Assembly: GCF_022012475.1 (NCBI RefSeq)
Contig: NZ_JAKLWS010000005.1
Span: 1 to 64,000 of the forward strand
DNA from: Rhodohalobacter sulfatireducens
GTDB lineage: Bacteria > Bacteroidota > Rhodothermia > Balneolales > Balneolaceae
DNA length: 64,000 nucleotides
Direction: 5' to 3'
In this document: in pieces, positions 1 through 9,455 of the stretch
Numbering within the stretch: the stretch's first letter is position 1
Layout: the number at the start of each line of letters is the position of its first letter
Made by a program: the position numbers and the translations under genes
Notes under the pieces: model-generated
The model's input: only the letters and a program-made list of their open reading frames with translations
What the model was told of the DNA's origin: nothing
The model's database searches: none

Positions 1-2
1 GG

Positions 3-179
3 CTGTGGCTGCGCGGTGACGGGCAGGGCGGCTTTACCCCCGTTCCGCCGATGCAAAGCGGGCTCGTGGCTCCCGGTGACGTACGGGACATGCAAATCAT
101 ATCCACTGGAACAGGTAGACAACTGGTCATCTCCAACGTTGCAGACTCTATCCAGGTTTTTCAAATAAATCAACCATAA
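3..179 (+). CDS. C-terminal end of an FG-GAP/VCBS repeat protein (5' truncated)
   Basis: An open frame enters from the left edge and stops at TAA 177-179, giving about 58 residues beginning LWLRGDGQGGF and ending FQINQP. The RGDGQGGF...GDVRDM pattern is typical of the last blade of FG-GAP/VCBS (integrin-alpha-like) beta-propeller proteins that are exported in Bacteroidota. The next gene, also an FG-GAP type protein, starts 4 bases after the stop, so the two are probably cotranscribed. The first 60 bases are about 72 percent GC (43/60 counted), far above the rest of the window. Family call is moderate because only the tail is visible. Confidence 0.6.
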   Translation: MWLRGDGQGGFTPVPPMQSGLVAPGDVRDMQIISTGTGRQLVISNVADSIQVFQINQP

Positions 180-183
180 TCAT

Positions 184-1686
184 ATGAGAACATTTATACT
201 TACCGCATTATCGATCATTGTCCTGGCTATTGTTGCTTTCATTTTAAAAGATTGGTTCTTTTTCACTCCTGATAACTGGGAAAGACAGATTTCAGATATC
301 GGTTCAGCATCCTCACCAAGGGCAGTAGACTTAACAGGAGATGGTGTATTGGATATCGTAATGGGTGGGGGTGCTCGTGAATTCTCACCAACTAATTATG
401 GTGTGCTGGCATTTGATGGTAAAGATGGGAAGATTCTTTGGAATGTAGCTTCACGAAATCAGGTCATAGGATCACCCACTTTCTACGACATAAACAATGA
501 CGATATCCCGGATGTAATTATAGGTGGAAGAACTGCTATTTTATTTGCCATCGACGGAAAAAGCGGGAATGTTATTTGGGAGCATACACCGTCTTATGTT
601 GGAATGGATATTATAAACGATCGCTCAATCCTAAATTTTTACAATATTCAATTAATTCCTGATCAAGATGGAGATGGTTTGAAAGATCTGCTAACCGCTT
701 ATGGTGGTTTCATTAAAGCTCAACCCACTGATACAGACAGGCCCATTGGAAGTTTAATGGTGATTAGTTCAAAAGACGGTTCTACATTGGCGAAGGCTGA
801 AGTTCCTGACGGCCGCGAAACTTATATGTCTCCGCTTATTTATGATTTTCAAGGTGATGGCGAATTATCCGTCTTGTTCGGAACCGGTGGTGAAACAATC
901 AATGGCCACTTCTATAAAGCCAACCTTCAAAGTGTTTTGGAGGAAGACCTGTCAGATGCTGAAGTTTTGGCTGAGGGTCGAGGAAAGGGATTTATTGCAC
1001 CACCGGTAATAGCTAATATGAATGAGGATAATATTAAAGATATCATCGTTAATTCAGTTAACGGCAAGGTTTTTTGTATTGACGGCTCAACAAATGAGAT
1101 TCTTTGGGAAGCCAATTTGGGAGAAGAATTTGAAGGTTATACCTCTCCATCTCCGGGGCATTTTAATTCTGATGATACTTTAGATTTTTTTGTCAGTTAC
1201 GGTCACGGTGTTTGGCCGGCTATTGATTTTGCCTACCAGGTAATGCTTGACGGTTCAGACGGATCAATTATTTCCGCGCATACAGCCGGTACGTTTCAAT
1301 ACGCATCACCTGTAACCTTCGATTTTAGCCAAGACGGGAAAGATGACGCATTAGTCATAACCAATGGTAAAGAAGATGAAACAACCGGCATGAGCACAAT
1401 TGAAATTTATGTAAATGAGATGCTGGCTTTTGATCCGCACAGCCAAACCCAGTTTCGTATTCACGAAAAGAATGCCGGATCAAACCTTGGTTCAACACCT
1501 CTGCTCACAGACCTTGATAATGACGGATACTTAGATATCATTTACAGCTATATGAATGATCCAATAAACTACTATTCATTTAAATCATTGCGAATTGAAC
1601 GGATTGAGATGGATATTCAACTGGATGAGCCGATAAAATGGGGGGAGTATATGGGACCCGGTTATGATGGGGTCTATAAAGATTGA
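184..1686 (+). CDS. Membrane-anchored or secreted FG-GAP / PQQ-like beta-propeller protein
   Basis: A 500-residue protein with an N-terminal hydrophobic segment (residues about 3-21) that acts as signal or anchor. After it come repeated calcium-binding-like loops such as DLTGDGVLDIV (about 49-59), DINNDDIPDVI (about 102-112), DQDGDGLKDL and DLDNDGYLDII near the C-terminus, each followed by short beta-strand text. This is the FG-GAP/VCBS propeller pattern mixed with PQQ-like blades (FDGKDGKILW, IDGKSGNVIW, IDGSTNEILW). Such proteins sit outside the cytoplasm; the ligand or enzyme activity cannot be told from sequence. The ATG at 184 lies 4 bases after the upstream stop, suggesting an operon with the truncated homologue. 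Confidence 0.8.
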   Translation: MRTFILTALSIIVLAIVAFILKDWFFFTPDNWERQISDIGSASSPRAVDLTGDGVLDIVMGGGAREFSPTNYGVLAFDGKDGKILWNVASRNQVIGSPTFYDINNDDIPDVIIGGRTAILFAIDGKSGNVIWEHTPSYVGMDIINDRSILNFYNIQLIPDQDGDGLKDLLTAYGGFIKAQPTDTDRPIGSLMVISSKDGSTLAKAEVPDGRETYMSPLIYDFQGDGELSVLFGTGGETINGHFYKANLQSVLEEDLSDAEVLAEGRGKGFIAPPVIANMNEDNIKDIIVNSVNGKVFCIDGSTNEILWEANLGEEFEGYTSPSPGHFNSDDTLDFFVSYGHGVWPAIDFAYQVMLDGSDGSIISAHTAGTFQYASPVTFDFSQDGKDDALVITNGKEDETTGMSTIEIYVNEMLAFDPHSQTQFRIHEKNAGSNLGSTPLLTDLDNDGYLDIIYSYMNDPINYYSFKSLRIERIEMDIQLDEPIKWGEYMGPGYDGVYKD

Positions 1687-1873
1687 GTTTGCAGGAAGAC
1701 GGTGTAAACGCGTTCACCAGTTCAGTTCTTTTTAGTGAAATAGAGGTCTTAACCACTCAGTAACGTGAATATCCGAGGTACCCTCTCACAACTCTTCCCG
1801 CAAGGCGATCCCTTTGGGAAAGGAACTTCTTCCGACGGCTGTCGGGATGTGTACTCTTGAATTCATGATTTAA
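1687..1873. other. Intergenic stretch before the RAYT-associated repeat
   Basis: Between the FG-GAP gene and the left 131-bp repeat. I see no coding frame of note and no clear terminator hairpin with a T-run. Confidence 0.4.
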
Positions 1874-2004
1874 GCCACCTTCAAGCGTGCGATAGCTCCT
1901 TGAAGAGTGGCGGTGATGAAGGTCAACCAGTCAATAACGAAACGACCAGAATACCACAACTCTTCAAGGATCCCGGAAATGCACCGTGAACTCTTGAAGG
2001 TTGT
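1874..2004. repeat. Left 131-bp palindromic (REPIN-like) repeat flanking the RAYT gene
   Basis: This block recurs almost unchanged, in the same orientation and with the same length, at 2747-2877. Internally it is palindromic: TCCTTGAAGAGT (1897-1908) pairs with ACTCTTCAAGGA (1959-1970), and CCTTCAAG (1878-1885) pairs with CTTGAAGG (1993-2000). The arrangement of short complementary arms next to a REP-associated transposase is what REP/REPIN substrates look like. That it is the substrate of the neighbouring transposase is inference. Confidence 0.8.
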
Positions 2005-2108
2005 ACAAGCCAAACCACATATTGCAAGTGCTTATTTTGGTGTAATTACTTGAAGATTATTTGATTTTATGTTATTTGTCTTGAGTAATAAGAAGGAGTA
2101 TCAAGAAG

Positions 2109-2738
2109 ATGCAACTCAGGGAAAAAAATTACTACCATATCTATTACAGGGGAATTGATAAAAAAGATCTATTCTTAACAGAAACCGACTATCACCACCT
2201 TCTGACCAAGTATCAATACTATCTTTTCATTGCAGTTGAAACCTATGCATTCTGCCCATTAAAAAATCATATTCATCTTATAGTGCGCGTAAGATCTGCT
2301 GAAGAGCAAAGAAGCTTAGTAAAGAGGCTGAAGCGTAAACCAAGTTCCGAATTCTATGGATTAAACTATTCTGAATTCAGAGTACAATCGGCCTCCATAC
2401 AATTCGGGCATCTGTTTAATAGCTACACAAAATATTTTAATAAAAAGTATGAGAGATCAGGAGTTCTGTACGATGGGCGTTTTAAAAGAATTGAAATTGA
2501 CAGCGAGGAGTACTTAACTCAATTGATCTGTTATATTCATCGGAATCCAATACATCATGGAATTACCAGGGAATATACCTCATATCCTTATTCTTCTTAC
2601 AATGAGATCATGTTGAGAGAGAAAAGTATTACCAACAAGCAGAAAGTGTTTGAATGGATGGGAGGAGAAGAAAATTTTAAAAGGGCTCATGAAGAGTTTA
2701 AAAAGAAGTTAAGTGAACAATATTTTTTGGAAGAGTAA
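2109..2738 (+). mobile_element. REP-associated tyrosine transposase (RAYT, IS200-like Y1 transposase)
   Basis: A 209-residue single-strand DNA transposase of the HUH/Y1 superfamily. The metal-binding HUH motif reads NHIHLIV (His54, His56), GRFKR follows near residue 123-127 and the catalytic tyrosine is most likely Tyr142 in YIHRNP, the arrangement seen in RAYTs, which are somewhat longer than classical IS200 TnpA proteins. The gene has a good ribosome site (AGAAGGAG at 2091-2098, 10 bases before the ATG), uncommon in this window. It lies exactly between two direct 131-bp copies of a palindromic repeat, so gene plus repeats form one unit. RAYTs are usually domesticated and maintain REP sequences. 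The frame is intact, so the protein is probably functional. Confidence 0.9.
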
Positions 2739-2746
2739 CAAACTCA

Positions 2747-2877
2747 GCCACCTTTAATCGTGCGATAGCTCCTTGAAGAGTGGCGGGGATAAAGCCCAAC
2801 CAGTCAATAACGAAACGATCAAAATTCTACAACTCTTCAAGGATCCCGGAAATGCACCGTGAACTCTTGAAGGTTGT
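2747..2877. repeat. Right 131-bp palindromic (REPIN-like) repeat flanking the RAYT gene
   Basis: Direct copy of the block at 1874-2004. The inner arms TCCTTGAAGAGT (2770-2781) and ACTCTTCAAGGA (2832-2843) are perfectly kept. The outer left arm has drifted (CCTTTAAT against CCTTCAAG) while its partner CTTGAAGG (2866-2873) is kept. It begins 8 bases after the transposase stop codon. Confidence 0.8.
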
Positions 2878-3359
2878 TTCGGACCGTGCTACTGTGAGAG
2901 TTAGCAGGAACTCCAAAAGTGGCGCGGATAGAGGGCTGACCGGTAACCGCTTGGTTTAATTCACTTTCAGCCAGATCCGGTTAGATCAATCGTTTTGCTT
3001 ACAATTCCAATGACCAGCCGTCACGATCAACTCTTTGAGTAGTTTTTAGATCAGGATGCGGTGAATCGGTAGTTTGTTTGAGGCGTGGTTTTTTTTCTTG
3101 CCAGCGCAATGTTTCTTCTTAAATATGAGTATGCAAATTAAAAAGAGTTCTGAGCCAGCAGGAAAAATACAATGTCTTTATTAATTAACGACAGTTCTAG
3201 ATGATAATGATGGATTAAATGATTGAATAGATGACATTGAATTGAAAATGTGTTTTCGACTCCTCTGACGGTTCGGGGTAGGCAGGCTCAAAATCACGAT
3301 TTTAAATAAATTTATATCGAGCTGACGTTAATTTAAGGCACCGGGTAGGATCGCAAACC
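2878..3359. other. Intergenic stretch without a recognised gene
   Basis: About 480 bases between the right RAYT repeat and the convergent DUF4249 gene. A short minus-strand frame ending at 2999 (…RVDRDGWSLEL stop) could be the remnant of a gene tail but is too short and frameshifted upstream to name. No clear terminator. Confidence 0.3.
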
Positions 3360-4265
3360 TTATTGAAATGGATCTTCCTCAGGACATGAAATTATATTTC
3401 CCTTCTGATCCAAACACCCCTTGTAAGGAACATATTTACTGTCAATTCCAATGACATACCCAAGTCCGTTTTCAATATTATTCAAAGTTTGAGGTAGAGC
3501 GTAAATTACATCATTCAATGTTTCAATCTCTTCATCCCACTCTGTACTTGATGAGGCAACAAAAACCTGTCTGTATACAACTTCAAATTCACCTTCCGGA
3601 GGCAATAGTAATTGCCTTTCTATCTCATTGAGTTCAGCATCCGGGTCGATTTCTACCGTATAGAAACCGGGAAATTCCTCTACTTCCTCAGCTTCATTTC
3701 GATAAGCAAACGTAAAGGTTCTAATTGCTTCAAAGTCCGTTGCTACGAGCCTAACATAATATCTTACCTGGATATCAGCTAAATTTACGCTACTATCAAC
3801 TAAGACATAGTACTCGGGTGGTGCTCCCGGTACAGTAAGTACAGCTACGATGGGCGTAGGTAATTCAGCCGGTGTTTGAACAGTTACATGGCTCTCCTCG
3901 CCACTTTCGAGTTGAGCTGAAAGACGATACGATTGACTATTTTCGAGGGGTTCATCCGTCCAAAAATTCAAAAAATTCCTGCCTTGTTGAAAGAGACTGT
4001 CGTTCATAACGATTTCATGACCGGTATTAACATTTTCAATCGTTACTCTAATATTTTTCCCATTATTCTGCAGATCTACCTGTTCCCGAACAGGAGTGAT
4101 ATGTACCCATTGAGTATCAGCAGAGGCATCGAGATAGCCGTACATCGAAAAAAACAATTCATTGTTTGATTCGAGCGGTTCAAACGATTGGTTGCATCCT
4201 GAAAACAGGATAAACAGCAAGAAAAACCCAAACATTACTGAAGAGGAGAAAGATTTTACTTTCAT
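3360..4265 (-). CDS. DUF4249 family outer-membrane-associated lipoprotein
   Basis: Starting at the ATG at 4265 the protein is 301 residues with a lipoprotein signal: basic start, hydrophobic run, and lipobox LFSGC with the lipidated Cys at residue 24. The mature part begins FEPLESNNELFFSMYGYLD and is rich in beta strands, matching DUF4249 proteins of Bacteroidota, which are nearly always encoded beside a TonB-dependent receptor and are thought to be its accessory lipoprotein. That pairing is seen here: the receptor gene lies immediately upstream on the same strand. An upstream in-frame ATG at 4385 overlaps the receptor stop codon (TAATG) and would add 40 hydrophilic residues. I prefer the internal start because it gives a proper signal peptide. 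Confidence 0.8.
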   Translation of the reverse strand: MKVKSFSSSVMFGFFLLFILFSGCNQSFEPLESNNELFFSMYGYLDASADTQWVHITPVREQVDLQNNGKNIRVTIENVNTGHEIVMNDSLFQQGRNFLNFWTDEPLENSQSYRLSAQLESGEESHVTVQTPAELPTPIVAVLTVPGAPPEYYVLVDSSVNLADIQVRYYVRLVATDFEAIRTFTFAYRNEAEEVEEFPGFYTVEIDPDAELNEIERQLLLPPEGEFEVVYRQVFVASSSTEWDEEIETLNDVIYALPQTLNNIENGLGYVIGIDSKYVPYKGCLDQKGNIISCPEEDPFQ

Positions 4266-4384
4266 ATTTTTAAAGATGCAGGTGCTTTCCGATTGAACCG
4301 AACTTGGCTGTTGAAATTTATCAGCAGTTTGTTTCATAATGCCATCTTTCACTTTTGCCATTTTTCTTTTTACTTCATACATCA

Positions 4385-6658
4385 TTAATCAATCTCCAAC
4401 TCAAGTGTGGCATATGGCAGAAATGGCAATTGATCTATACGTCGTTGTGTAAAAACATCGTAATAGAAGATATTGGTTTGATCGTAAATGTTAATCGCCC
4501 CCACTTGCAGATTCAATGCAGTACCGGAGTTTGTAAGCTGGAAACTTCTCTCAACTGAAACATCTAAACGATGAACAACCGGCATTCGCCCCTGGTATGG
4601 TTTATCAAGTATTACGCGGCGTGTACCACGGTCGGTGGTTACATCAGGCAGACGTTCTCTGAAATCTAACAGGTCATCAAACCCAAGAGGACGCGTATAA
4701 GGTAAGCCGGTTCCCAACTGCCATCGTGAACCAATGGTAAAGCCGCCTACATCTACGCTAAACAGAAGGTTCACCTGGTGACGGCGATCATGCGGCGGAT
4801 TGTATTCCTGGATCTCTTCTCCAAACCAAACATTAAAATGATCTTGTGCCGATGTGTAAAGAGTATGGCTGTATCCATATCCTGCAAGAGCATAAAATCG
4901 TCCCCGGTTGTACTCAACGCGGATATCCGCTCCATATACTTCGCCATCAGCAAGGGCAAGATCTGTTGTGAACCGGGCGATGGTACTCCATACCGGAACC
5001 GCGATATTCGACATGGTTTTATAATATCCCTCAATAGAATAGGAAAAACCCCGAAGAATCTCCTGCTGCCATCCCAGCAATCCATGTACGGATGTCATTT
5101 GATCGGCACCTAAAGGTGTTCCCGACCAGGCCACAAACACGGAGCTGAGATCCCGCATATCACTAATACCCACAATAGATTGTTTATAAATGCCTAAAGA
5201 ACCGCTGATCTCCTGTGCTTCATCATCAAACGGCAAGAGTGAAAATCTGAACCGGGGTTCAAAGCTCAATCCATATCCCTGAGGATTGAAGGATACGGCT
5301 GAACCCGGCTGGACAGTGAACCGATCTCCAATATTAATCGCCGTTTCAAGATATCCACCCAATGCTAACTCAGAGTAATTATCCCCGGTTATTCCGACAA
5401 ATTTTTCGCCAAGATTATAACTGAGGTAGTTCAGTTTTGTAAAAAAACCATAATCGAACCGAACATCTCCACGATATTGACGAAGATTAAGATCTACATT
5501 CAATCCAAATACGCCCGATGAAAAACCAAAGGGTTCTGATTCTGTGACTTTATTCGAAAAATGAGTGATGCTCATATTTGTATCCATAAGAGCTCGAGAC
5601 CCTTCCGGCAAAGCTACACATTTGCCACCCAAAACAATATTCCGCCACTGGATACTTTCCGGTTGCTCAAAGTCCATTCTTCCCCTGTCGTATGTATGCA
5701 TAAGCATGGCCGAGCAACGAGTATTTTGATCGATATAACTGCTTTTCAAAAACTGGCTTTGAAATTTAAGAGGCTGATCTTCTACCGGGTACCATGTACT
5801 TGTTTCCTCAATCAGTGAATTCCGCATTGAGAAGACAAATGAGGATTCCCCCTTTGAAATTGGGCCTTCCGCCATCACTTCTGCCGCAAAAGGACTGATA
5901 GATCCTGATCCTTTATATTGTTCACGGTCTCCATGCCTCATCTGGATATCCAAAACGGATGAGAGCCTTCCTGTATATCTCGGTCCAAATCCACCTGCAT
6001 AAAAATCGGCTCCTGAAACGAGGCTAGAGGGAAAGGGTGAATAAAATCCTACAATATGAGCCGGTTTGTAGATCATGGCTCCATCCACCAAAGCCATATT
6101 CTGGGAAGGCGTTCCACCGCGAATGAAAAACTGTCCACCGCGATCGCCCATCGCCACAACACCGGGAAGGGTCTGCAGGTAAGTTACAAGATCACCCGTA
6201 GCGGGGCTGGGTACCCGTGTCATATCAACCGGTGTAATTCGCTGGCGACCTTCATCTCTCATTGCAGCCCCGGTAGATTCCGAAACCACAACTTCATCCA
6301 TCATCGCATCATCGGGATCGAGGGCAGTGTTGATGGAACGGTCCTCCCCTCTTCTCAACGAAATCGTATCCTGCTCAGCTACATAGCCGATGAAGCTTAT
6401 TCGCACAATCCATGTTCCCGGTTCAATGGAACCGATACTGTAAAAACCATCGCTGTCAGCTGATGTACCGCGCCTGGTATCATCCTCTGTTGATTCCAAT
6501 ATCACATTCGCACCATAAAGCGGCTCGCCGGTTACATTATCCGTAATTAACCCCTGGATTGATGCATCCTGCGCAAAGATTCGTTCAGCAGAGAAAAGTA
6601 AAAAGCCAAACGAAAATAATATCACAGAAAGGAAACGAGCCACATTCAGATTATTCAT
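4385..6658 (-). CDS. TonB-dependent receptor with N-terminal carboxypeptidase-regulatory-like domain
   Basis: A 757-residue outer membrane receptor. Signal peptide about 1-29, then a CarboxypepD_reg-like domain (about 32-115, with ITDNVTGEPLYGANV and GFYSIGSIEPGTW), the linker DEVVVSES, a plug domain (about 135-240, with LQTLPGVVAMGDRGGQFFIRGG) and a beta-barrel ending in LPYATLELEID. The barrel is shorter than in SusC proteins. It imports an unknown ligand using TonB energy. The DUF4249 lipoprotein follows directly on the same strand, a standard two-gene receptor unit. The protein is complete. Confidence 0.9.
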   Translation of the reverse strand: MNNLNVARFLSVILFSFGFLLFSAERIFAQDASIQGLITDNVTGEPLYGANVILESTEDDTRRGTSADSDGFYSIGSIEPGTWIVRISFIGYVAEQDTISLRRGEDRSINTALDPDDAMMDEVVVSESTGAAMRDEGRQRITPVDMTRVPSPATGDLVTYLQTLPGVVAMGDRGGQFFIRGGTPSQNMALVDGAMIYKPAHIVGFYSPFPSSLVSGADFYAGGFGPRYTGRLSSVLDIQMRHGDREQYKGSGSISPFAAEVMAEGPISKGESSFVFSMRNSLIEETSTWYPVEDQPLKFQSQFLKSSYIDQNTRCSAMLMHTYDRGRMDFEQPESIQWRNIVLGGKCVALPEGSRALMDTNMSITHFSNKVTESEPFGFSSGVFGLNVDLNLRQYRGDVRFDYGFFTKLNYLSYNLGEKFVGITGDNYSELALGGYLETAINIGDRFTVQPGSAVSFNPQGYGLSFEPRFRFSLLPFDDEAQEISGSLGIYKQSIVGISDMRDLSSVFVAWSGTPLGADQMTSVHGLLGWQQEILRGFSYSIEGYYKTMSNIAVPVWSTIARFTTDLALADGEVYGADIRVEYNRGRFYALAGYGYSHTLYTSAQDHFNVWFGEEIQEYNPPHDRRHQVNLLFSVDVGGFTIGSRWQLGTGLPYTRPLGFDDLLDFRERLPDVTTDRGTRRVILDKPYQGRMPVVHRLDVSVERSFQLTNSGTALNLQVGAINIYDQTNIFYYDVFTQRRIDQLPFLPYATLELEID

Positions 6659-7109
6659 AGAGTTGAATGATTATATGACGAAATTCTTATCAACACTTGA
6701 TGATGTCTTTCTTTTGAAACCAGATTAGATTTGTTCAAAGCAAATTGAGCCGCAGCAAAAAATTTATTGTTTCATACCAAAACAAAATAATAATCTATTC
6801 CAACATTGAAAGCGGTTTTTAGAACGAATTTTTACTTTTTTGTAAAAGTTTTGAATAATGTGAAAACTGATCGGCGATTGTTTTATTGCTTACCAAGCGA
6901 CAGAGTATCAAACACTATGAATTCGGCAGTTGAAGCCGATTCAACTGCCAAGGTAGATTTCTCGGCCGATGAGCCTCGCCTGCCCTTTCGGTCTTTGGGC
7001 AAGCAAATCTTCTTTGCATAACCTTCTTAAATCAATAGAACTCAAAAGAGCTTACATTAACACTTTTCGAACTTTGTTCAATCAATATCATGTATGGCAG
7101 ATTTTATCA
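6659..7109. other. Intergenic stretch upstream of the TonB receptor
   Basis: About 450 AT-rich bases that should hold the minus-strand promoter of the receptor near 6700-6800 and the 3' end of the metallohydrolase transcript. I could not identify a convincing promoter motif, terminator or small gene. Confidence 0.3.
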
Positions 7110-9353
7110 CTAATCAGATTGATATGGCGATGTTCGTCCGAACTCAACAGCACGATGTGATATGCTTTCATAGACAGCTCTACCCTCTTCCAAAAGATCT
7201 AATACTGCTTCTTTTTGCTCATTACTTTCAAAAAGGGCTTTTGTCTGAACCCAATCCTCTAACCTGTTGATGACGCTGATAAACTCAGCCGTTTCTTCTG
7301 CAAATCCACGTGGGCGTTGTTCAAAATTTACGAAGACAGGATTGGAATGAGCTCCTTCCGTTCGCGCAGCAATCCAGGCACTATCATTCAAAGTTATGGT
7401 TTGATTGATTCCATTTCCTTTTGCCACCACTTCGCCATTCACCACAATTTCAACCGGTTGCATTCCATCGGGGTTTAATGCAGAAGCCTCAATATGTACC
7501 TCAACGGATCCATCTGTATAAGGTATTTCATTCCCCGGTTTTAGACCATCCACTGTAAAAAACAGCATAGGCCCTTTTGTGATAAAACTCCGGCCATGCT
7601 TTAATCCATCAAGCCAGTTATCCACGTTAAACGTATCCTCTCCAAGGTACACATAGGCACGTGGTGTATCTTTCATCGACCAGTCAGGTCCCGATGTAGC
7701 GAAGATGTTAAACCCGCAATTCAGCAGTTTGTACCAGACATCAAGCTGACCGGCATTCCCGTAGATCTCAGCGAGGTGCATATTCCCGAGGGCTGCATTC
7801 ACGGGCATCTCAAACCCGGTGGAAGGCCATGTTGCAAAGATGGGTTCCTCTTCTGTAATGTATGATCCAAAGTGAGCCCCAATAGTTACTCCACCCTGCT
7901 CAACCGCATCTTTAAGGATAAATTCATTAGGTGGATAATCAGGACCTCCCATTTCTCCGATTGAACCGGAAGCAATTGGAAATATCAATCGATCCAGTCC
8001 AAGAAGAGCTAAATGACCATAGGGGTTATTCCGATATTCTTCTCCATAGGTGATCAGGTGATCGGAATTAGAATGGCTTTTCAGGGGGCCCATCGGGTAT
8101 TCATCGGCATAGATAGCATGATCTACACGTTCACCCTGAAGCGTCAATATAGCTGAGACTCCAAACCCCTCCCCTTGTGTTACCAACGGCCAAAATCGGC
8201 TGTATTGAACCGGCAGGCCTACATCAGTTGTGTGAATGTGGGTATGACCAGAATACCAACCGCGATTCTTCATGTTGATCCACCGCTTTAAGGGTTCCGT
8301 GACGATTCCATCTTCAGGAACCTGCACTTCAACAGGTTCATATTCAAATCCATGATAGATTCGCGCAGTTTTCCCTTCAGGCTCAACCCCCAATTTTGCC
8401 CTGCCATTGATATAGAAAAAAGGTCCATTTTGAAATGTCCACAACGGTGTTTGCCAACCGACCGACTCACGATCTACAGCATAAGATGGACCTTGCAGAG
8501 GCGTCCAATATCTATTTCCTTCTTCATCTTTAACTTCAACGCGAACGGGGAGTGGATCTCCGCTTTCATCATCCCGGATATCAAACTGAATTGCATTTTC
8601 TGAATCAATGGTCTTCTCGTTCTCTGAATATTCTGCATGATTGATATCGAATTGAGTTTCTGCGGAAATGTGATTGTACCAGTCGTAGGTGGCGGGAAGA
8701 GTCCCGGAACCGCGGACTGTGAATGAACCCATAAAATTATCTTCCTGATTAATAGTGATCGTGGCCGCTTCAGTTCCTTCATCCATGGGAGCCACGTACA
8801 CAAACGTGTATAGGGGTTGATCTTTTGTCAGCATGATCTCTTTCGACCAGAACAAAATTTCTTCGCTTTCTGAACTCTCCAACTTAAGATGAGTGTGCCC
8901 CGGGCTCTCCGTTGTGAATTCAACCAAAACAACTTCTCTTGACCCAACAGGTGTATCAACTTCAGACTTTAATCCAGAAATTGATATTTCATCCCCGAAA
9001 CGAATACTGATAGACGGAAACTGATCCATTTTTTCACTGAAATAAGTTCGGCTATTTTCTAATAATTGCGTTCTTAAATCAGTGGAAAGTTTTACCTGTT
9101 TCTGCACATCCGGATGATCGATATTTAATCCCTGGTCATCTGTCATTTCCCGGATTTCCCAGGATTCCTCTCTCAAAGTTTGCCAATTCTTGAAGAGTGA
9201 TTCTGCTCCCGCATCAGAGTGACGCAAAGTCTGAATAGCCATCATATAATCGTTCAGTTCTGCCAATTCCGGATTGGTTTTTGGATCGTGAGCTGATGAT
9301 ATATCTGTGATCATCAACAAAACTATGAATAGGAGAAGTGTTTTCTTTACCAT
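7110..9353 (-). CDS. Secreted CehA/McbA-type metallohydrolase (PHP-like domain)
   Basis: A 747-residue protein with a cleavable signal peptide (MVKKTLLLFIVLLMITDISSA). The N-terminal half is beta-rich and includes a carboxypeptidase-regulatory-like segment. The C-terminal half opens with NRGWYSGHTHIHTT (around residue 365-378), the HxH metal-binding start of PHP-superfamily hydrolases, followed by further His/Asp-rich text (HSNSDHLITYGEEYRN, IGAHFG, SGPDWS) expected for a multinuclear metal site. CehA and McbA cleave carbamate pesticides, but most family members have unknown natural substrates, so the reaction is not predicted. It stands alone on the minus strand, with a repeat array behind it (9456-10177). 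Confidence 0.75.
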   Translation of the reverse strand: MVKKTLLLFIVLLMITDISSAHDPKTNPELAELNDYMMAIQTLRHSDAGAESLFKNWQTLREESWEIREMTDDQGLNIDHPDVQKQVKLSTDLRTQLLENSRTYFSEKMDQFPSISIRFGDEISISGLKSEVDTPVGSREVVLVEFTTESPGHTHLKLESSESEEILFWSKEIMLTKDQPLYTFVYVAPMDEGTEAATITINQEDNFMGSFTVRGSGTLPATYDWYNHISAETQFDINHAEYSENEKTIDSENAIQFDIRDDESGDPLPVRVEVKDEEGNRYWTPLQGPSYAVDRESVGWQTPLWTFQNGPFFYINGRAKLGVEPEGKTARIYHGFEYEPVEVQVPEDGIVTEPLKRWINMKNRGWYSGHTHIHTTDVGLPVQYSRFWPLVTQGEGFGVSAILTLQGERVDHAIYADEYPMGPLKSHSNSDHLITYGEEYRNNPYGHLALLGLDRLIFPIASGSIGEMGGPDYPPNEFILKDAVEQGGVTIGAHFGSYITEEEPIFATWPSTGFEMPVNAALGNMHLAEIYGNAGQLDVWYKLLNCGFNIFATSGPDWSMKDTPRAYVYLGEDTFNVDNWLDGLKHGRSFITKGPMLFFTVDGLKPGNEIPYTDGSVEVHIEASALNPDGMQPVEIVVNGEVVAKGNGINQTITLNDSAWIAARTEGAHSNPVFVNFEQRPRGFAEETAEFISVINRLEDWVQTKALFESNEQKEAVLDLLEEGRAVYESISHRAVEFGRTSPYQSD

Positions 9354-9455
9354 TTTATTTCAATTTTCAAACATTTTAACTCTTATAGCTCGAGTATCTT
9401 ACTCGCGCTCATCCTCATAAACACAAACCAGTACTTTGCAATATTTCAAAACTAG

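Noticed and set aside
2999-3120. Minus-strand frame ending RVDRDGWSLEL stop, possible gene remnant
   Set aside because: Too short, frameshifted in its upstream part and no family recognised.
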